From Prevotellaceae bacterium (GTDB lineage Bacteria; Bacteroidota; Bacteroidia; Bacteroidales; Paludibacteraceae): a stretch of 44,379 nt of DNA. The translations under genes were made by a program, and so were the position numbers. Below, piece by piece: positions 34,040 through 42,022 of the stretch. A model generated the notes under the pieces. The model was given only the letters and a program-made list of their open reading frames with translations. It searched no databases and was not told where the DNA came from. The DNA lies in the NCBI GenBank assembly GCA_031270565.1, contig JAISXJ010000119.1:1-44379 (forward strand), read 5' to 3'. Position 1 is the stretch's first letter; the number at the start of each line of letters is the position of its first letter.

Positions 34040-36163
34040 TTATTGCTCCAGCAGAATTTCCATAATGGTGCAGGCTGCACTTGCCACAGGCGAACCCGGT
34101 CCAAAAATTGCAGCCACACCGGCTTTGTAAAGGAAATCGTAATCCTGAGCGGGGATAACGCCGCCTGCAATGACGATGATATCTTCGCGTCCCAGTTTTT
34201 TCAGTTCGTCAATCACCTGCGGCACAAGCGTTTTGTGTCCTGCGGCAAGCGACGAAACGCCCAGCACATGCACATCGTTCTCAATGGCTTGTCTGGCAGC
34301 TTCGGCAGGCGTCTGGAAAAGCGGTCCCATATCCACGTCAAACCCGCAATCGGCATAACCCGTTGCCACTACCTTTGCGCCTCTGTCGTGTCCGTCCTGC
34401 CCCATTTTGGCAATCATAATACGCGGCTGACGCCCTTCTTTTTGTGCAAATTCCGCCGTCAACTGACAAGCCTTCTGGAAAGTTGCATCATTTTTTGTTC
34501 CTGCACTATACACGCCTGAAATTGTTCTAATTGTTGCACTGTATCTGCCTGCAACTGTTTCGCAGGCATTGGAAATTTCACCTAATGTTGCTCTCAGGCG
34601 AGCTGCTTCTACTGCCAGTTCGAGCAGATTACCTTTGCCTGTTTTCGCACATTCGGTAATGACATCAAGAGCGCGTTTCACGGCGGCATTGTCGCGGGTT
34701 GCCTTGAGCTGGTCGAGCCGCTCAATCTGCTGCTTGCGCACAGCCGTGTTGTCCACTTCGAGGATGTCAATAGGATCTTCGTGGTCGAGGCGGTATTTGT
34801 TGACGCCAACAATGACCTGTTCGCCCGAGTCGATACGCGCCTGAGTACGCGCAGCCGCCTCTTCGATACGCATTTTAGGAATACCAGTTTCGATGGCGGC
34901 AGCCATACCTCCGAGTTTTTCAACCTCCTCAATGTGCGACCACGCCTTTTCCGCTAACTCAGCGGTAAGCGCTTCAACATAATAAGAACCTGCCCACGGG
35001 TCAATTTCGCGGCAAATTTGAGTCTCTTCCTGAATGTATATCTGTGTATTTCGTGCGATACGCGCCGAAAAATCGGTCGGCAACGCAATTGCTTCATCCA
35101 GTGCGTTGGTATGCAGCGACTGCGTATGTCCCAGTGCTGCGCCCAGCGCTTCGATGCACGTCCGCCCGACATTGTTGAACGGATCCTGCTCCGTCAACGA
35201 CCAGCCGGAAGTCTGGCAATGGGTACGCAACGCAAGTGATTTCTCGTTTTTCGGGTTAAACTGTTTCACAATCTTTGCCCACAGCATACGAGCAGCACGC
35301 ATCTTGGCAATTTCCATAAAATGATTCATCCCGATTGCCCAAAAGAACGACAGACGCGGAGCGAATGAATCAATATCCATACCCGCATTTACACCGGCGC
35401 GAAGATATTCCAAGCCATCGGCTAAGGTGTATGCCAACTCAATGTCGGCAGTAGCGCCCGCTTCCTGCATGTGATAACCCGAAATGGAAATGGAGTTGAA
35501 TTTGGGCATATATTTCGAGGTGTACTCGAAAATATCGGCAATGATTTTCATAGAGAATTTGGGCGGATAGATATAGGTATTGCGCACCATAAATTCTTTA
35601 AGGATGTCATTTTGGATGGTTCCTGCCATCTCTTCGAGCTTTGCACCCTGTTCCAGTCCGGCATTAATGTAAAATGCCAGAACAGGCAACACAGCGCCGT
35701 TCATAGTCATTGACACCGACATTTTGTTGAGTGGAATGCCGTCAAAAAGCACTTTCATATCCTCTACCGAACAGATGGATACGCCTGCCTTACCCACGTC
35801 GCCTACTACGCGCTCATGGTCGGCGTCATAGCCGCGATGCGTGGCAAGGTCGAAGGCTACCGACAATCCTTTTTGTCCCGAAGCAAGGTTGCGCCTGTAG
35901 AACGCATTCGATTCTTCGGCGGTAGAAAAACCCGCATACTGACGAATTGTCCATGAACGCATCGCATACATGCCGGAATAGGGTCCGCGTAAAAATGGCG
36001 GAAGTCCTGAGGCATAATTGAGATGTTCCAGACCATCCAAATCCTCTTCGGAATAGACGGATTTTACGGGAATTTGTTCCGGTGTGAGCCAAGTTTGGCT
36101 TGTGTTTTCCACTTTGGAGGGCTGAACCTCACGAATGGTAATCTTGTTAAAATCAGGTCTCAT
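34040..36163 (-). CDS. mutB: Methylmalonyl-CoA mutase large (catalytic) subunit
   Basis: The 707-residue adenosylcobalamin enzyme interconverts succinyl-CoA and methylmalonyl-CoA on the succinate-propionate route used by many Bacteroidales. The N-terminal TIM barrel includes LPPFLRGPYSGMYAMRSWTIRQYAGFSTAEESNAFY-type blocks. The C-terminal B12 domain holds the base-off cobalamin motif DGHDRG (His ligand) and later GVSSLAAGHKTLVPQ and IAGGVIPAQDYDFL. Its length is standard. It is encoded downstream of mutA with a 219-bp spacer. Methylmalonyl-CoA epimerase and the decarboxylase genes are not in the window. Confidence 0.97.
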   Translation of the reverse strand: MRPDFNKITIREVQPSKVENTSQTWLTPEQIPVKSVYSEEDLDGLEHLNYASGLPPFLRGPYSGMYAMRSWTIRQYAGFSTAEESNAFYRRNLASGQKGLSVAFDLATHRGYDADHERVVGDVGKAGVSICSVEDMKVLFDGIPLNKMSVSMTMNGAVLPVLAFYINAGLEQGAKLEEMAGTIQNDILKEFMVRNTYIYPPKFSMKIIADIFEYTSKYMPKFNSISISGYHMQEAGATADIELAYTLADGLEYLRAGVNAGMDIDSFAPRLSFFWAIGMNHFMEIAKMRAARMLWAKIVKQFNPKNEKSLALRTHCQTSGWSLTEQDPFNNVGRTCIEALGAALGHTQSLHTNALDEAIALPTDFSARIARNTQIYIQEETQICREIDPWAGSYYVEALTAELAEKAWSHIEEVEKLGGMAAAIETGIPKMRIEEAAARTQARIDSGEQVIVGVNKYRLDHEDPIDILEVDNTAVRKQQIERLDQLKATRDNAAVKRALDVITECAKTGKGNLLELAVEAARLRATLGEISNACETVAGRYSATIRTISGVYSAGTKNDATFQKACQLTAEFAQKEGRQPRIMIAKMGQDGHDRGAKVVATGYADCGFDVDMGPLFQTPAEAARQAIENDVHVLGVSSLAAGHKTLVPQVIDELKKLGREDIIVIAGGVIPAQDYDFLYKAGVAAIFGPGSPVASAACTIMEILLEQ

Positions 36164-36382
36164 TTTTTTGCTTTATTTTTTCTTTAAAATGTTTTGTATT
36201 CTTAGTCTTCAAAATCTTCCGGTAAAAAAGTATATACATAACACCGTATCATAACCTTCTTTGGTTTCTGCATAATACTTTTCATTATAAAGATTTTGCT
36301 TCATTGCCCAGATAATCGTAAGAAACATTCCTATTTTTCCACCAATGAATAGTACATCATTACTGCAAAAATGACTGTTATT
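36164..36382. other. mutA-mutB spacer
   Basis: The 219-bp spacer is longer than usual for a two-subunit operon. It holds the 39-codon frame described separately and the 16-bp repeat core at 36186-36201. I see no promoter or terminator on the - strand. Confidence 0.5.
36209..36328 (-). CDS. Possible 39-residue ORF between mutA and mutB
   Basis: ATG at 36328 opens a 39-codon frame (MFLTIIWAMKQNLYNEKYYA, then ETKEGYDTVLCIYFFTGRF) ending in TGA at 36209. The same frame is continuous with the mutA stop codon upstream, so TGA read-through would extend MutA by about 57 residues. No homology is recognised. It may be a chance frame, a gene remnant or a small protein. Confidence 0.2.
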   Translation of the reverse strand: MFLTIIWAMKQNLYNEKYYAETKEGYDTVLCIYFFTGRF

Positions 36383-38233
36383 TCATATCCCTATTTTGCT
36401 GTTAAACCCTTTCAGGGTATCCAGCACATTGACTTTGACATTAATAAAATGTTCTATTCCAACGGCTTTCAGAGCATCGGCACATTCGGGAGCGCCGGCA
36501 ACGACAAACAGCTGCTTACCTCCGATAACCTTGTAAGCGGCAGGAGCAAGTTCGGCATATTCGTCATCCGAAGAACAGAGTACAATAATATCGGCATCAG
36601 CCTTTTGCGCTGCCGCAACACCCTCTTCTACTGTCGAGAAGCCAAGATTATCTATCACTTCATAGCCGGCACAGGCAAAGAAGTTACACGAGAACTGCGC
36701 CCGCGCCAGCCGCATTGCCAGATTGCCGATGGTCAGCATAAAGGCTTTTGGACGTTTGGCGGCGTGTTCCGTGGCAAAGCGCAAGGCTTCAAACTCCTGA
36801 GCAGCCCGCACGTGAGGCAGCGTGTCAAGACCGGCTTCGACGGAGCAGGCACAAGCGCTCTCTGGCGTCAGCTTTTGACTTGCCGTTTCAGAGAAATTGG
36901 GATACTGATTCGTACCAAGCAACACTTCACGGCGCGAAGAAACATCCCTCAGACGTTTGGCAGCGGAAGCCTGCATATCTTTCTGTACGGCGCCGGTTGT
37001 TACAAGGGCAAACAGTCCGCCCTGATTTTCGATGTCAAGGAATCGCGCCCATGCTTTGGCAGCGATGCTGTCCGTCAGGGTTTCAATATAATATGACCCT
37101 GCGCTGACATCGGTGATTTTGTCTAAATGGGTTTCTTCCTTTAGCAGCAACTGCTGATTACGGGCGATACGTTCCGAAAACTCGTTACTTTCTTTGAAAA
37201 CAGCATCAAAGGGTAGCACCGTCAATGAATCGACCCCTGCAATGGAGGCGCTCATTGCTTCGGTTTGTGTGCGCAACATATTCACATGAGCATCGAATAT
37301 GGTTTTGTTGAAGCGCGATGTTTCGGCGTGTATGACCATTTTTGCCGCGTTCAAATCTTCCGGCTTGTAAGCCTCTACAATTTTTGCCCACAGCAGACGT
37401 GCTGCGCGGAACTTGGCAATTTCCATAAAATAGTTACCGCCAATACCAAAATTAAATTTGAGCGCTTTTGCAGCGTCATCGACGGGGAAACCTGCTTCTG
37501 TGAGCCACGTTAAATATTGTGTTCCCCAAGCCAGTGCATAGCCCAGTTCTTGAGCACAATACGCACCAGCATTGTTGATGCTTACAGGGTTGATGCCGAT
37601 TACGCGGTAGTTCGGCAATGCTTTGCCGGCTTGGGCTACAGCGACGATAATCTCTTTGACGGCAACTTCATCAAGCGCTTTGCCTTTGAGAAGCATACGG
37701 TTGACCGGATCGCAGTTGATGGAGCCACGCAAAGTGGCGATGTCGTATTTCTGCGCCTTAAAATAGTTCAACAAAAGGGTTACCAGCGCTTCGCTTTTGG
37801 TGATACAAACTTCAAAATTCAACTCAACGCAATCGGCTTGAATGTTGTTGAGCAGGATTTTCAGGGAATCATCGGTGAGGGCTGTCTCGCCCAGTTGAAA
37901 GCCCAGCGAATCGACGCCTTTGTTTAACGAATCCAATGCCTTACGGTTTGCTTCCCCGACGTCGGAGACAGTAATATTCTGGCGTACAAACCATACATTG
38001 TCTGTTTTTGTGCCGCGCACATACGGGAAAACTCCCGGCGCCGACCCGATACTGGCTAATCCTTTCAAATCTGCAGCGCGATAGAAGGGCATCACATCGA
38101 ATCCTTCATGCGTTTTCCATACAAGTTTCTTTTGGAAATCAGCTCCCTTGAGGTCGGCAGTAATTTTTGCCATCCACTCATCTGTACTAACAGCCGGAAA
38201 ATCTGCCGACACGGATAATTTTTTTTCTGACAT
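36383..38233 (-). CDS. mutA: Methylmalonyl-CoA mutase small (beta) subunit
   Basis: The 616-residue non-catalytic subunit pairs with MutB. It starts MSEKKLSVSADFPAVSTDEWMAKITADLKGADFQKKLVWKT, the usual beginning of the Bacteroidetes subunit. The ATG at 38233 is chosen over a longer open frame. The barrel is conserved (SIGSAPGVFPYVRGT, NFGIGGNYFMEIAKFRAARLLWAKIV, SAGSYYIETLTDSIA). The C-terminal B12-like domain lacks DxHxxG, as expected for the small subunit. A TACCTTTG promoter lies about 220 bp upstream, leaving a long leader with an imperfect inverted repeat. Confidence 0.95.
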   Translation of the reverse strand: MSEKKLSVSADFPAVSTDEWMAKITADLKGADFQKKLVWKTHEGFDVMPFYRAADLKGLASIGSAPGVFPYVRGTKTDNVWFVRQNITVSDVGEANRKALDSLNKGVDSLGFQLGETALTDDSLKILLNNIQADCVELNFEVCITKSEALVTLLLNYFKAQKYDIATLRGSINCDPVNRMLLKGKALDEVAVKEIIVAVAQAGKALPNYRVIGINPVSINNAGAYCAQELGYALAWGTQYLTWLTEAGFPVDDAAKALKFNFGIGGNYFMEIAKFRAARLLWAKIVEAYKPEDLNAAKMVIHAETSRFNKTIFDAHVNMLRTQTEAMSASIAGVDSLTVLPFDAVFKESNEFSERIARNQQLLLKEETHLDKITDVSAGSYYIETLTDSIAAKAWARFLDIENQGGLFALVTTGAVQKDMQASAAKRLRDVSSRREVLLGTNQYPNFSETASQKLTPESACACSVEAGLDTLPHVRAAQEFEALRFATEHAAKRPKAFMLTIGNLAMRLARAQFSCNFFACAGYEVIDNLGFSTVEEGVAAAQKADADIIVLCSSDDEYAELAPAAYKVIGGKQLFVVAGAPECADALKAVGIEHFINVKVNVLDTLKGFNSKIGI

Positions 38234-38288
38234 AAAAAAGGTGGTTATTATATTTAAGATAATTTGTAAGTTAAAATCTTGGGGGCTG

Positions 38289-38394
38289 CTAAAAATTAGA
38301 TTTTTCAAGGCTTGCCATTGAGGTAAAAGCGGAGTTTACTAACGTAAATGAGCATTTTACCGAAAGAGCGTAACGCAGAAAAAGCAATTTTTAG
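38289..38394. repeat. Imperfect inverted repeat in the mutA leader
   Basis: CTAAAAATTAGATTTTTC (38289-38306) is nearly the reverse complement of GAAAAAGCAATTTTTAG (38378-38394). Inside, GTAAAA and TTTTAC segments pair near 38322 and 38360. The leader transcript on the - strand could form a long interrupted stem. It does not contain a recognisable B12 box. Confidence 0.5.
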
Positions 38395-38454
38395 AAGTTT
38401 CCTCTTGTTTTTTAGGTTGTAGAATCACTAATATTTTTTTAAATTTAATGGGGG

Positions 38455-38462
38455 CAAAGGTA
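38455..38462 (-). promoter_or_regulatory. -7 promoter element of mutA-mutB
   Basis: On the - strand it reads TACCTTTG, 222 bp before the mutA ATG. A tract of TTAGTTATTAG-like units begins directly upstream, as at the FISUMP promoter. Confidence 0.6.
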
Positions 38463-38683
38463 CACCTTTTTTTAGTTATTAGAGTGTAGTTATTAGTTAT
38501 TAGCGAATAATTAATAGTGAACAATGTTTTTTTGGGGCTTTTATTTCTCTGTGTGTTCTCTGTATAACTCCGTGCAATAAGAAACTTGGCAACTCTCGCT
38601 GCTGAATTTCACAGAGGTTTCACAGAGATTTGTCCCTGCGGAATAACATTATTCACTAAAAACTACACTCTACTAACTAAAAA
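38463..38683. other. Non-coding region between mutA promoter and FISUMP terminator
   Basis: There is no ORF. It contains low-complexity TAGTTATTAG/GAATAATTAATAGTG tracts, a TAGAGTGTAGTT segment found inverted near 38660-38675, and CACAGAGGTTTCACAGAG-like repeats. The two TAGAGTGTAG arms could pair over about 180 bp. I see nothing with a recognised function. Confidence 0.5.
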
Positions 38684-38716
38684 CTAAAAAAGCCCCCATT
38701 GCCGGAGGCTTTTTAC
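38684..38716 (-). terminator. Intrinsic terminator of the FISUMP gene
   Basis: AAAAAGCC (38687-38694) pairs with GGCTTTTT (38707-38714). On the - strand the stem ends in a T-run (GGCTTTTTTAG). It lies 20 bp beyond the FISUMP stop codon. Confidence 0.8.
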
Positions 38717-38735
38717 TTTGTCTGGGCGAAAGCTC

Positions 38736-40079
38736 TTATTTCACACACCGCACACTTAAGCCGTACCCACGGGGACATCCATCGTAGGTTAAGCTCACGG
38801 AGGTAGCCCTGCAGGATAGGCGCCAACTGTTGGGGGCGTTAACTGTGCTACTCCAGTAGTGTCCGCGGACGAAGGTGTCGGTGTGTGCACCGCTATCAGT
38901 GCGGTACCCGCCGACAGGAAGGAAGAGGATAGGCTCGGGGGCAGCAGGGGTGAAAAGTTCAAGTGTACCGTTTTTATAACCGTCTGCAGCATCAGTCCAG
39001 TCAGATGTTTTGTAAATAGCATGACCGCCTACCGTGCCTTTACCACTACTCCAATCACTGGCGCTTGCTTTTCCACCCTTTACCGGTACCCATGTCAAGG
39101 GGGCGCTATTGGTGGTGAAGGGAGACGTACCGGCAGCAACTATCCCGCTAAAGTCACCACCGACAACACTCGGATTGCCGTCGTACGTTACAAGCCGTTC
39201 CCATTCATCCTGCGTTGGAATACGCCAGCCGTCAGGGCAGGGGTCGTTGATGGTTTTAACAGGCTTTTGATAAAAACTTCCTGAACCATTCGGAACAGCG
39301 CCACCATCAGCAGAACCAAAGTTATAATTAACTAACTGACCGTTACCCCAACGAGTGGTGTTTTGTGGGTTGGACCAGTCGTGAGGACTAGATGCATTCT
39401 TGATAAACAAGCCTTTCCCACTGGCTGCGTCTTTTGGCTGACCATTAACGTCTACAGCAGTACTACCAATGGGTCCGGCTTTCGTTGAGCTGGTACGTTT
39501 TTCGTGTCCGTCAGCAATACGTCCCCACTGGTAGAGGTCGCCGAAAACAGTTGCGTCAGTTGAGGAAGTGGCATAGTCAACCAGATATTTCATCTGCTGT
39601 TTAGCAGGGGAAAGTCCCGGGTAATTGGCATTAAGTGTAGCTACGTCGGCGCCAAGATTGTAAGGGGCAAAAGTTATGGAATATGCAGGCTTGCCGATTT
39701 TGTTCCATTGATTACCGTCCCAGACATAAATGCCTTTTCCCCACATATCAATACTCTTCTGTAGAGATACATACAGCTGAGAAGTATTCGTGTTGTAAAC
39801 GATAGCGCCGGTGAGTTTGGCGTTCACATCGTCGTTCGCATCGCCTACACCTCCGGCAGTAATGCCCGGAAAGAGGTTAGTACCGACAGGAATCTTTCCT
39901 AAATCGGTAATACTCACGTTAGACAATTGCAGTCCGCCTTTAACTGAACTGTTCAAGTCAAGTATAGCGCCTGCCTTAGGTGCATCGCTACCGCCAATAG
40001 TTACCTGCGCCGCAGAAAAAGAAGCGACGCTTAAAAATGCTGCTGTAAATGCAGCGAAAATAAATTGATTAGTTTTCAT
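38736..40079 (-). CDS. FISUMP-domain secreted surface protein
   Basis: The 447-residue protein begins with a signal peptide (MKTNQFIFAAFTAAFLSVAS, cleavage near SAAQ) and a VTIGGSDAPKAGAILDLNSS segment common in exported Bacteroidales proteins. The C-terminal half matches the Fibrobacter succinogenes major paralogous domain: DPCPDGWRIPTQDEWERL, LFLPVGGYR, GHYWSSTVNAPNSWRLSC and GYGLSVRCVK. Paired cysteines suggest disulfides. Binding partners are unknown, and a role in adhesion or cell-surface display is inferred from the family. ATGs at 40079 and 40088 are both possible, and the shorter form is chosen because it begins at the signal peptide. The promoter lies about 390 bp upstream, giving an unusually long leader. 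Confidence 0.85.
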   Translation of the reverse strand: MKTNQFIFAAFTAAFLSVASFSAAQVTIGGSDAPKAGAILDLNSSVKGGLQLSNVSITDLGKIPVGTNLFPGITAGGVGDANDDVNAKLTGAIVYNTNTSQLYVSLQKSIDMWGKGIYVWDGNQWNKIGKPAYSITFAPYNLGADVATLNANYPGLSPAKQQMKYLVDYATSSTDATVFGDLYQWGRIADGHEKRTSSTKAGPIGSTAVDVNGQPKDAASGKGLFIKNASSPHDWSNPQNTTRWGNGQLVNYNFGSADGGAVPNGSGSFYQKPVKTINDPCPDGWRIPTQDEWERLVTYDGNPSVVGGDFSGIVAAGTSPFTTNSAPLTWVPVKGGKASASDWSSGKGTVGGHAIYKTSDWTDAADGYKNGTLELFTPAAPEPILFLPVGGYRTDSGAHTDTFVRGHYWSSTVNAPNSWRLSCRATSVSLTYDGCPRGYGLSVRCVK

Positions 40080-40467
40080 AAAAAACATGTTTTAAATTAA
40101 TTGATAGATATATTAAGTTATCAGTTTTCAGTTGTCAGTTTTTCGCAATGCTTGTCCCGCCTTAGCGGGAGGGCGCAATAAAACACAGCGGCAACCCTCC
40201 CTAAGCTTCTGGAAGATTGCCGCAATAATTGTATATGTATATGGCGAAAAGACGCAAAGAAACTTCGCGCTGTTAACTGTCAAATGAAAAAAGTCTGAGG
40301 AATCGTTAATCCCTTGAATACAAGGAGTTAAGGCGAATACAGGGGGGGGGCTTTTGTAACGAGCTTACTTTTAGACGATTAAACCGTCTAATCTGAAAAA
40401 ATGGTAAATATGGAATCCCAGATGTAAGCATTGTTTGTATTGATTTTAGATGTGTTTAATAACGGGG
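40080..40467 (-). promoter_or_regulatory. Long structured 5' leader of the FISUMP gene
   Basis: The promoter-to-ATG distance is about 390 nt. Three hairpins are seen: TCCCGC/GCGGGA (40155-40170, CTTA loop), GCGGCAA/TTGCCGC (40188-40223, with an extended wobble-paired inner stem) and TTAGACG/CGTCTAA (40371-40391). A run of nine G (C9 on the coding strand) lies at 40342-40350. I recognise no riboswitch class. Confidence 0.5.
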
Positions 40468-40475
40468 CAAAGGTA
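40468..40475 (-). promoter_or_regulatory. -7 promoter element of the FISUMP gene
   Basis: On the - strand it reads TACCTTTG. Upstream of it lies a GAATAACGAATAACGAATAG-like tract (40488-40515). If this promoter is used, the leader is about 390 nt. Confidence 0.6.
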
Positions 40476-40771
40476 ATACTTTTTTAGTGAATAACGAATA
40501 ACGAATAGTGAATAATTTTTTTTTGCGTTTTAGAGTGTAGAGTCTTCCGTGTAAATCCGTGTTATCCGTGGCTAAATTACTTTTAAAAACAGCCCCATTT
40601 TTCACAGGATTAACAGGATGCTCAAGATAATTATTCTTTATTTTTGAACACTGATACCGCAGATTAGACACGATTTTCACAGATAAAAATCTGGCGTTTA
40701 TCTGTTAAATCTGTGTCATCTGTGTTCTATTTTTTTTTGACAACTGATAACTGACAACTAATAACTGACAA
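40476..40771. other. Non-coding region between divergent FISUMP and mreB promoters
   Basis: No convincing gene is present. It consists of short degenerate repeat units: GAATAACGAATAAC near 40488, ATCCGTGTTATCCGTGGC near 40555, ATCTGTG-type units between 40670 and 40730, and ATAACTGACAACTAATAACT near 40747. Several short inverted pairings are possible. Confidence 0.5.
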
Positions 40772-40800
40772 TTGAAAGTCAATAATTTTCCATATCTTTG
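40772..40800 (+). promoter_or_regulatory. mreB promoter
   Basis: TTG (40772-40774) and TATCTTTG (40793-40800) are separated by 18 bp, close to the Bacteroidetes -33/-7 spacing. They lie 80 bp upstream of the mreB ATG. Confidence 0.7.
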
Positions 40801-40880
40801 CGGGGTCAATCAGACGCCCCTTTTTGAAGAGAAGATTTGGGGATTATTGGGTAAAAATAATAAATCAGAATTAGATATTT

Positions 40881-41906
40881 ATGGGATTATTTTCTTTAAT
40901 GCAGGAAATTGCTATTGATTTGGGAACGGCTAATACCGTCATCACATATAACGATAGAATTGTTGTAGATCAACCGTCGATGGTGGCTCTTGATGCCCGT
41001 ACCGATAAATTGATTGCCATTGGCGAAGAGGCTCGCCAGATGCACGAGAGGACGCACAAGGATATTCGTACCGTGCGTCCTTTGCGTGACGGGGTGATTG
41101 CCGACTTTCACGCCGCCGAACTGATGATTCGGGGACTGATAAAAATGATACCCGATCAGCGTCGCGTGTTTACGCCTGTATTGAGAATGGTGATTGGTAT
41201 TCCGTCGGGCTCTACGGAGGTTGAAAGTCGTGCCGTACGCGATTCCGCAGAGCGTGCGGGAGGCAGGGAAATCTACATGATATATGAGCCTATGGCAGCT
41301 GCTCTTGGCATCGGGTTGGATGTGGAGGCACCCGAAGGGAATATGGTCGTGGACATTGGCGGCGGAACAACCGAAATTGCGGTCATCTCGCTGGGCGGCA
41401 TCGTTACCGACCGGTCGTTGCGAATAGCCGGTGATGACTTCACTGCCGACATTATGGAATATATGAATCGTCAGCACAATATGAAAGTGGGAGAACGTAC
41501 TGCCGAACAGATAAAGATGCGCATCGGTTCCGCCCAGACAGACTTGTCGCATGATGAAATACCGGATGAGTTTGTGGTGCACGGTCCCAACCGTATCACC
41601 GCTTTGCCGATGGCTGTGCCGGTGTCATATCCGGAGATTGCACACTGTCTGGATAAGTCCATCTCAAAAATAGAAGCGGCTATTTTGTCGGCATTGGAAG
41701 ATACGCCGCCGGAACTTTATGCCGATCTGGTCAATCGTGGCATTTACTTAGCCGGTGGCGGCGCATTGTTGCGCGGGCTGTCTGCACGGTTGTCGAACAA
41801 GATACAGATACCCTTTCGCGTGGCGGAAGATCCACTTCGTGCGGTAGCACGCGGCACCGGCATTGCTCTGAAGCACGTAGATCGGTTTAAATTCCTGCTG
41901 AGATAA
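40881..41906 (+). CDS. mreB: Rod-shape determining actin-like protein MreB
   Basis: The 341-residue cytoskeletal ATPase organises lateral peptidoglycan synthesis at the inner membrane. Phosphate 1 motif (IAIDLGTANTVITY), phosphate 2 (MVVDIGGGTTEIAVISLGGIV), EPMAAALGIGLDV and the adenosine motif (GIYLAGGGALLRGL) are intact. The amphipathic N-terminus MGLFSLMQ could contact the membrane. mreC, mreD, pbp2 and rodA, which normally follow mreB in Bacteroidales, are absent. The next gene is an unrelated secreted thioredoxin-like protein 116 bp away. mreB therefore appears to be an isolated transcription unit with its own promoter. Confidence 0.96.
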   Translation: MGLFSLMQEIAIDLGTANTVITYNDRIVVDQPSMVALDARTDKLIAIGEEARQMHERTHKDIRTVRPLRDGVIADFHAAELMIRGLIKMIPDQRRVFTPVLRMVIGIPSGSTEVESRAVRDSAERAGGREIYMIYEPMAAALGIGLDVEAPEGNMVVDIGGGTTEIAVISLGGIVTDRSLRIAGDDFTADIMEYMNRQHNMKVGERTAEQIKMRIGSAQTDLSHDEIPDEFVVHGPNRITALPMAVPVSYPEIAHCLDKSISKIEAAILSALEDTPPELYADLVNRGIYLAGGGALLRGLSARLSNKIQIPFRVAEDPLRAVARGTGIALKHVDRFKFLLR

Positions 41907-41952
41907 ATCCATAAAGGCATTTTTTTCCGGCATGTCTTAAATAAAACATTTA

Positions 41953-41993
41953 TAAATTTAGTCGTTTTAGTTCTGCTCTCGCAGTTTAAAACG
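41953..41993 (+). repeat. Short deleted copy of the 74-bp repeat
   Basis: The left end (ATAAATTTAGTCGTTTTAG) and right end (TCTGCTCTCGCAGTTTAAAACG) of the 74-bp repeat are joined without the middle. It is located between mreB and the TlpA-like gene. Confidence 0.65.
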
Positions 41994-42022
41994 TTTATTC
42001 ATACAATTAATAGTTACGTAAA

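Noticed and set aside
38234..38462. Cobalamin riboswitch upstream of mutA
   Set aside because: The leader shows an inverted repeat but no recognisable B12-box sequence. Mutase genes are also not the usual riboswitch targets.
40896..41582. 228-codon frame antisense to mreB
   Set aside because: It lies wholly within mreB, which has every actin-fold motif. The antisense reading is low-complexity and unsupported.
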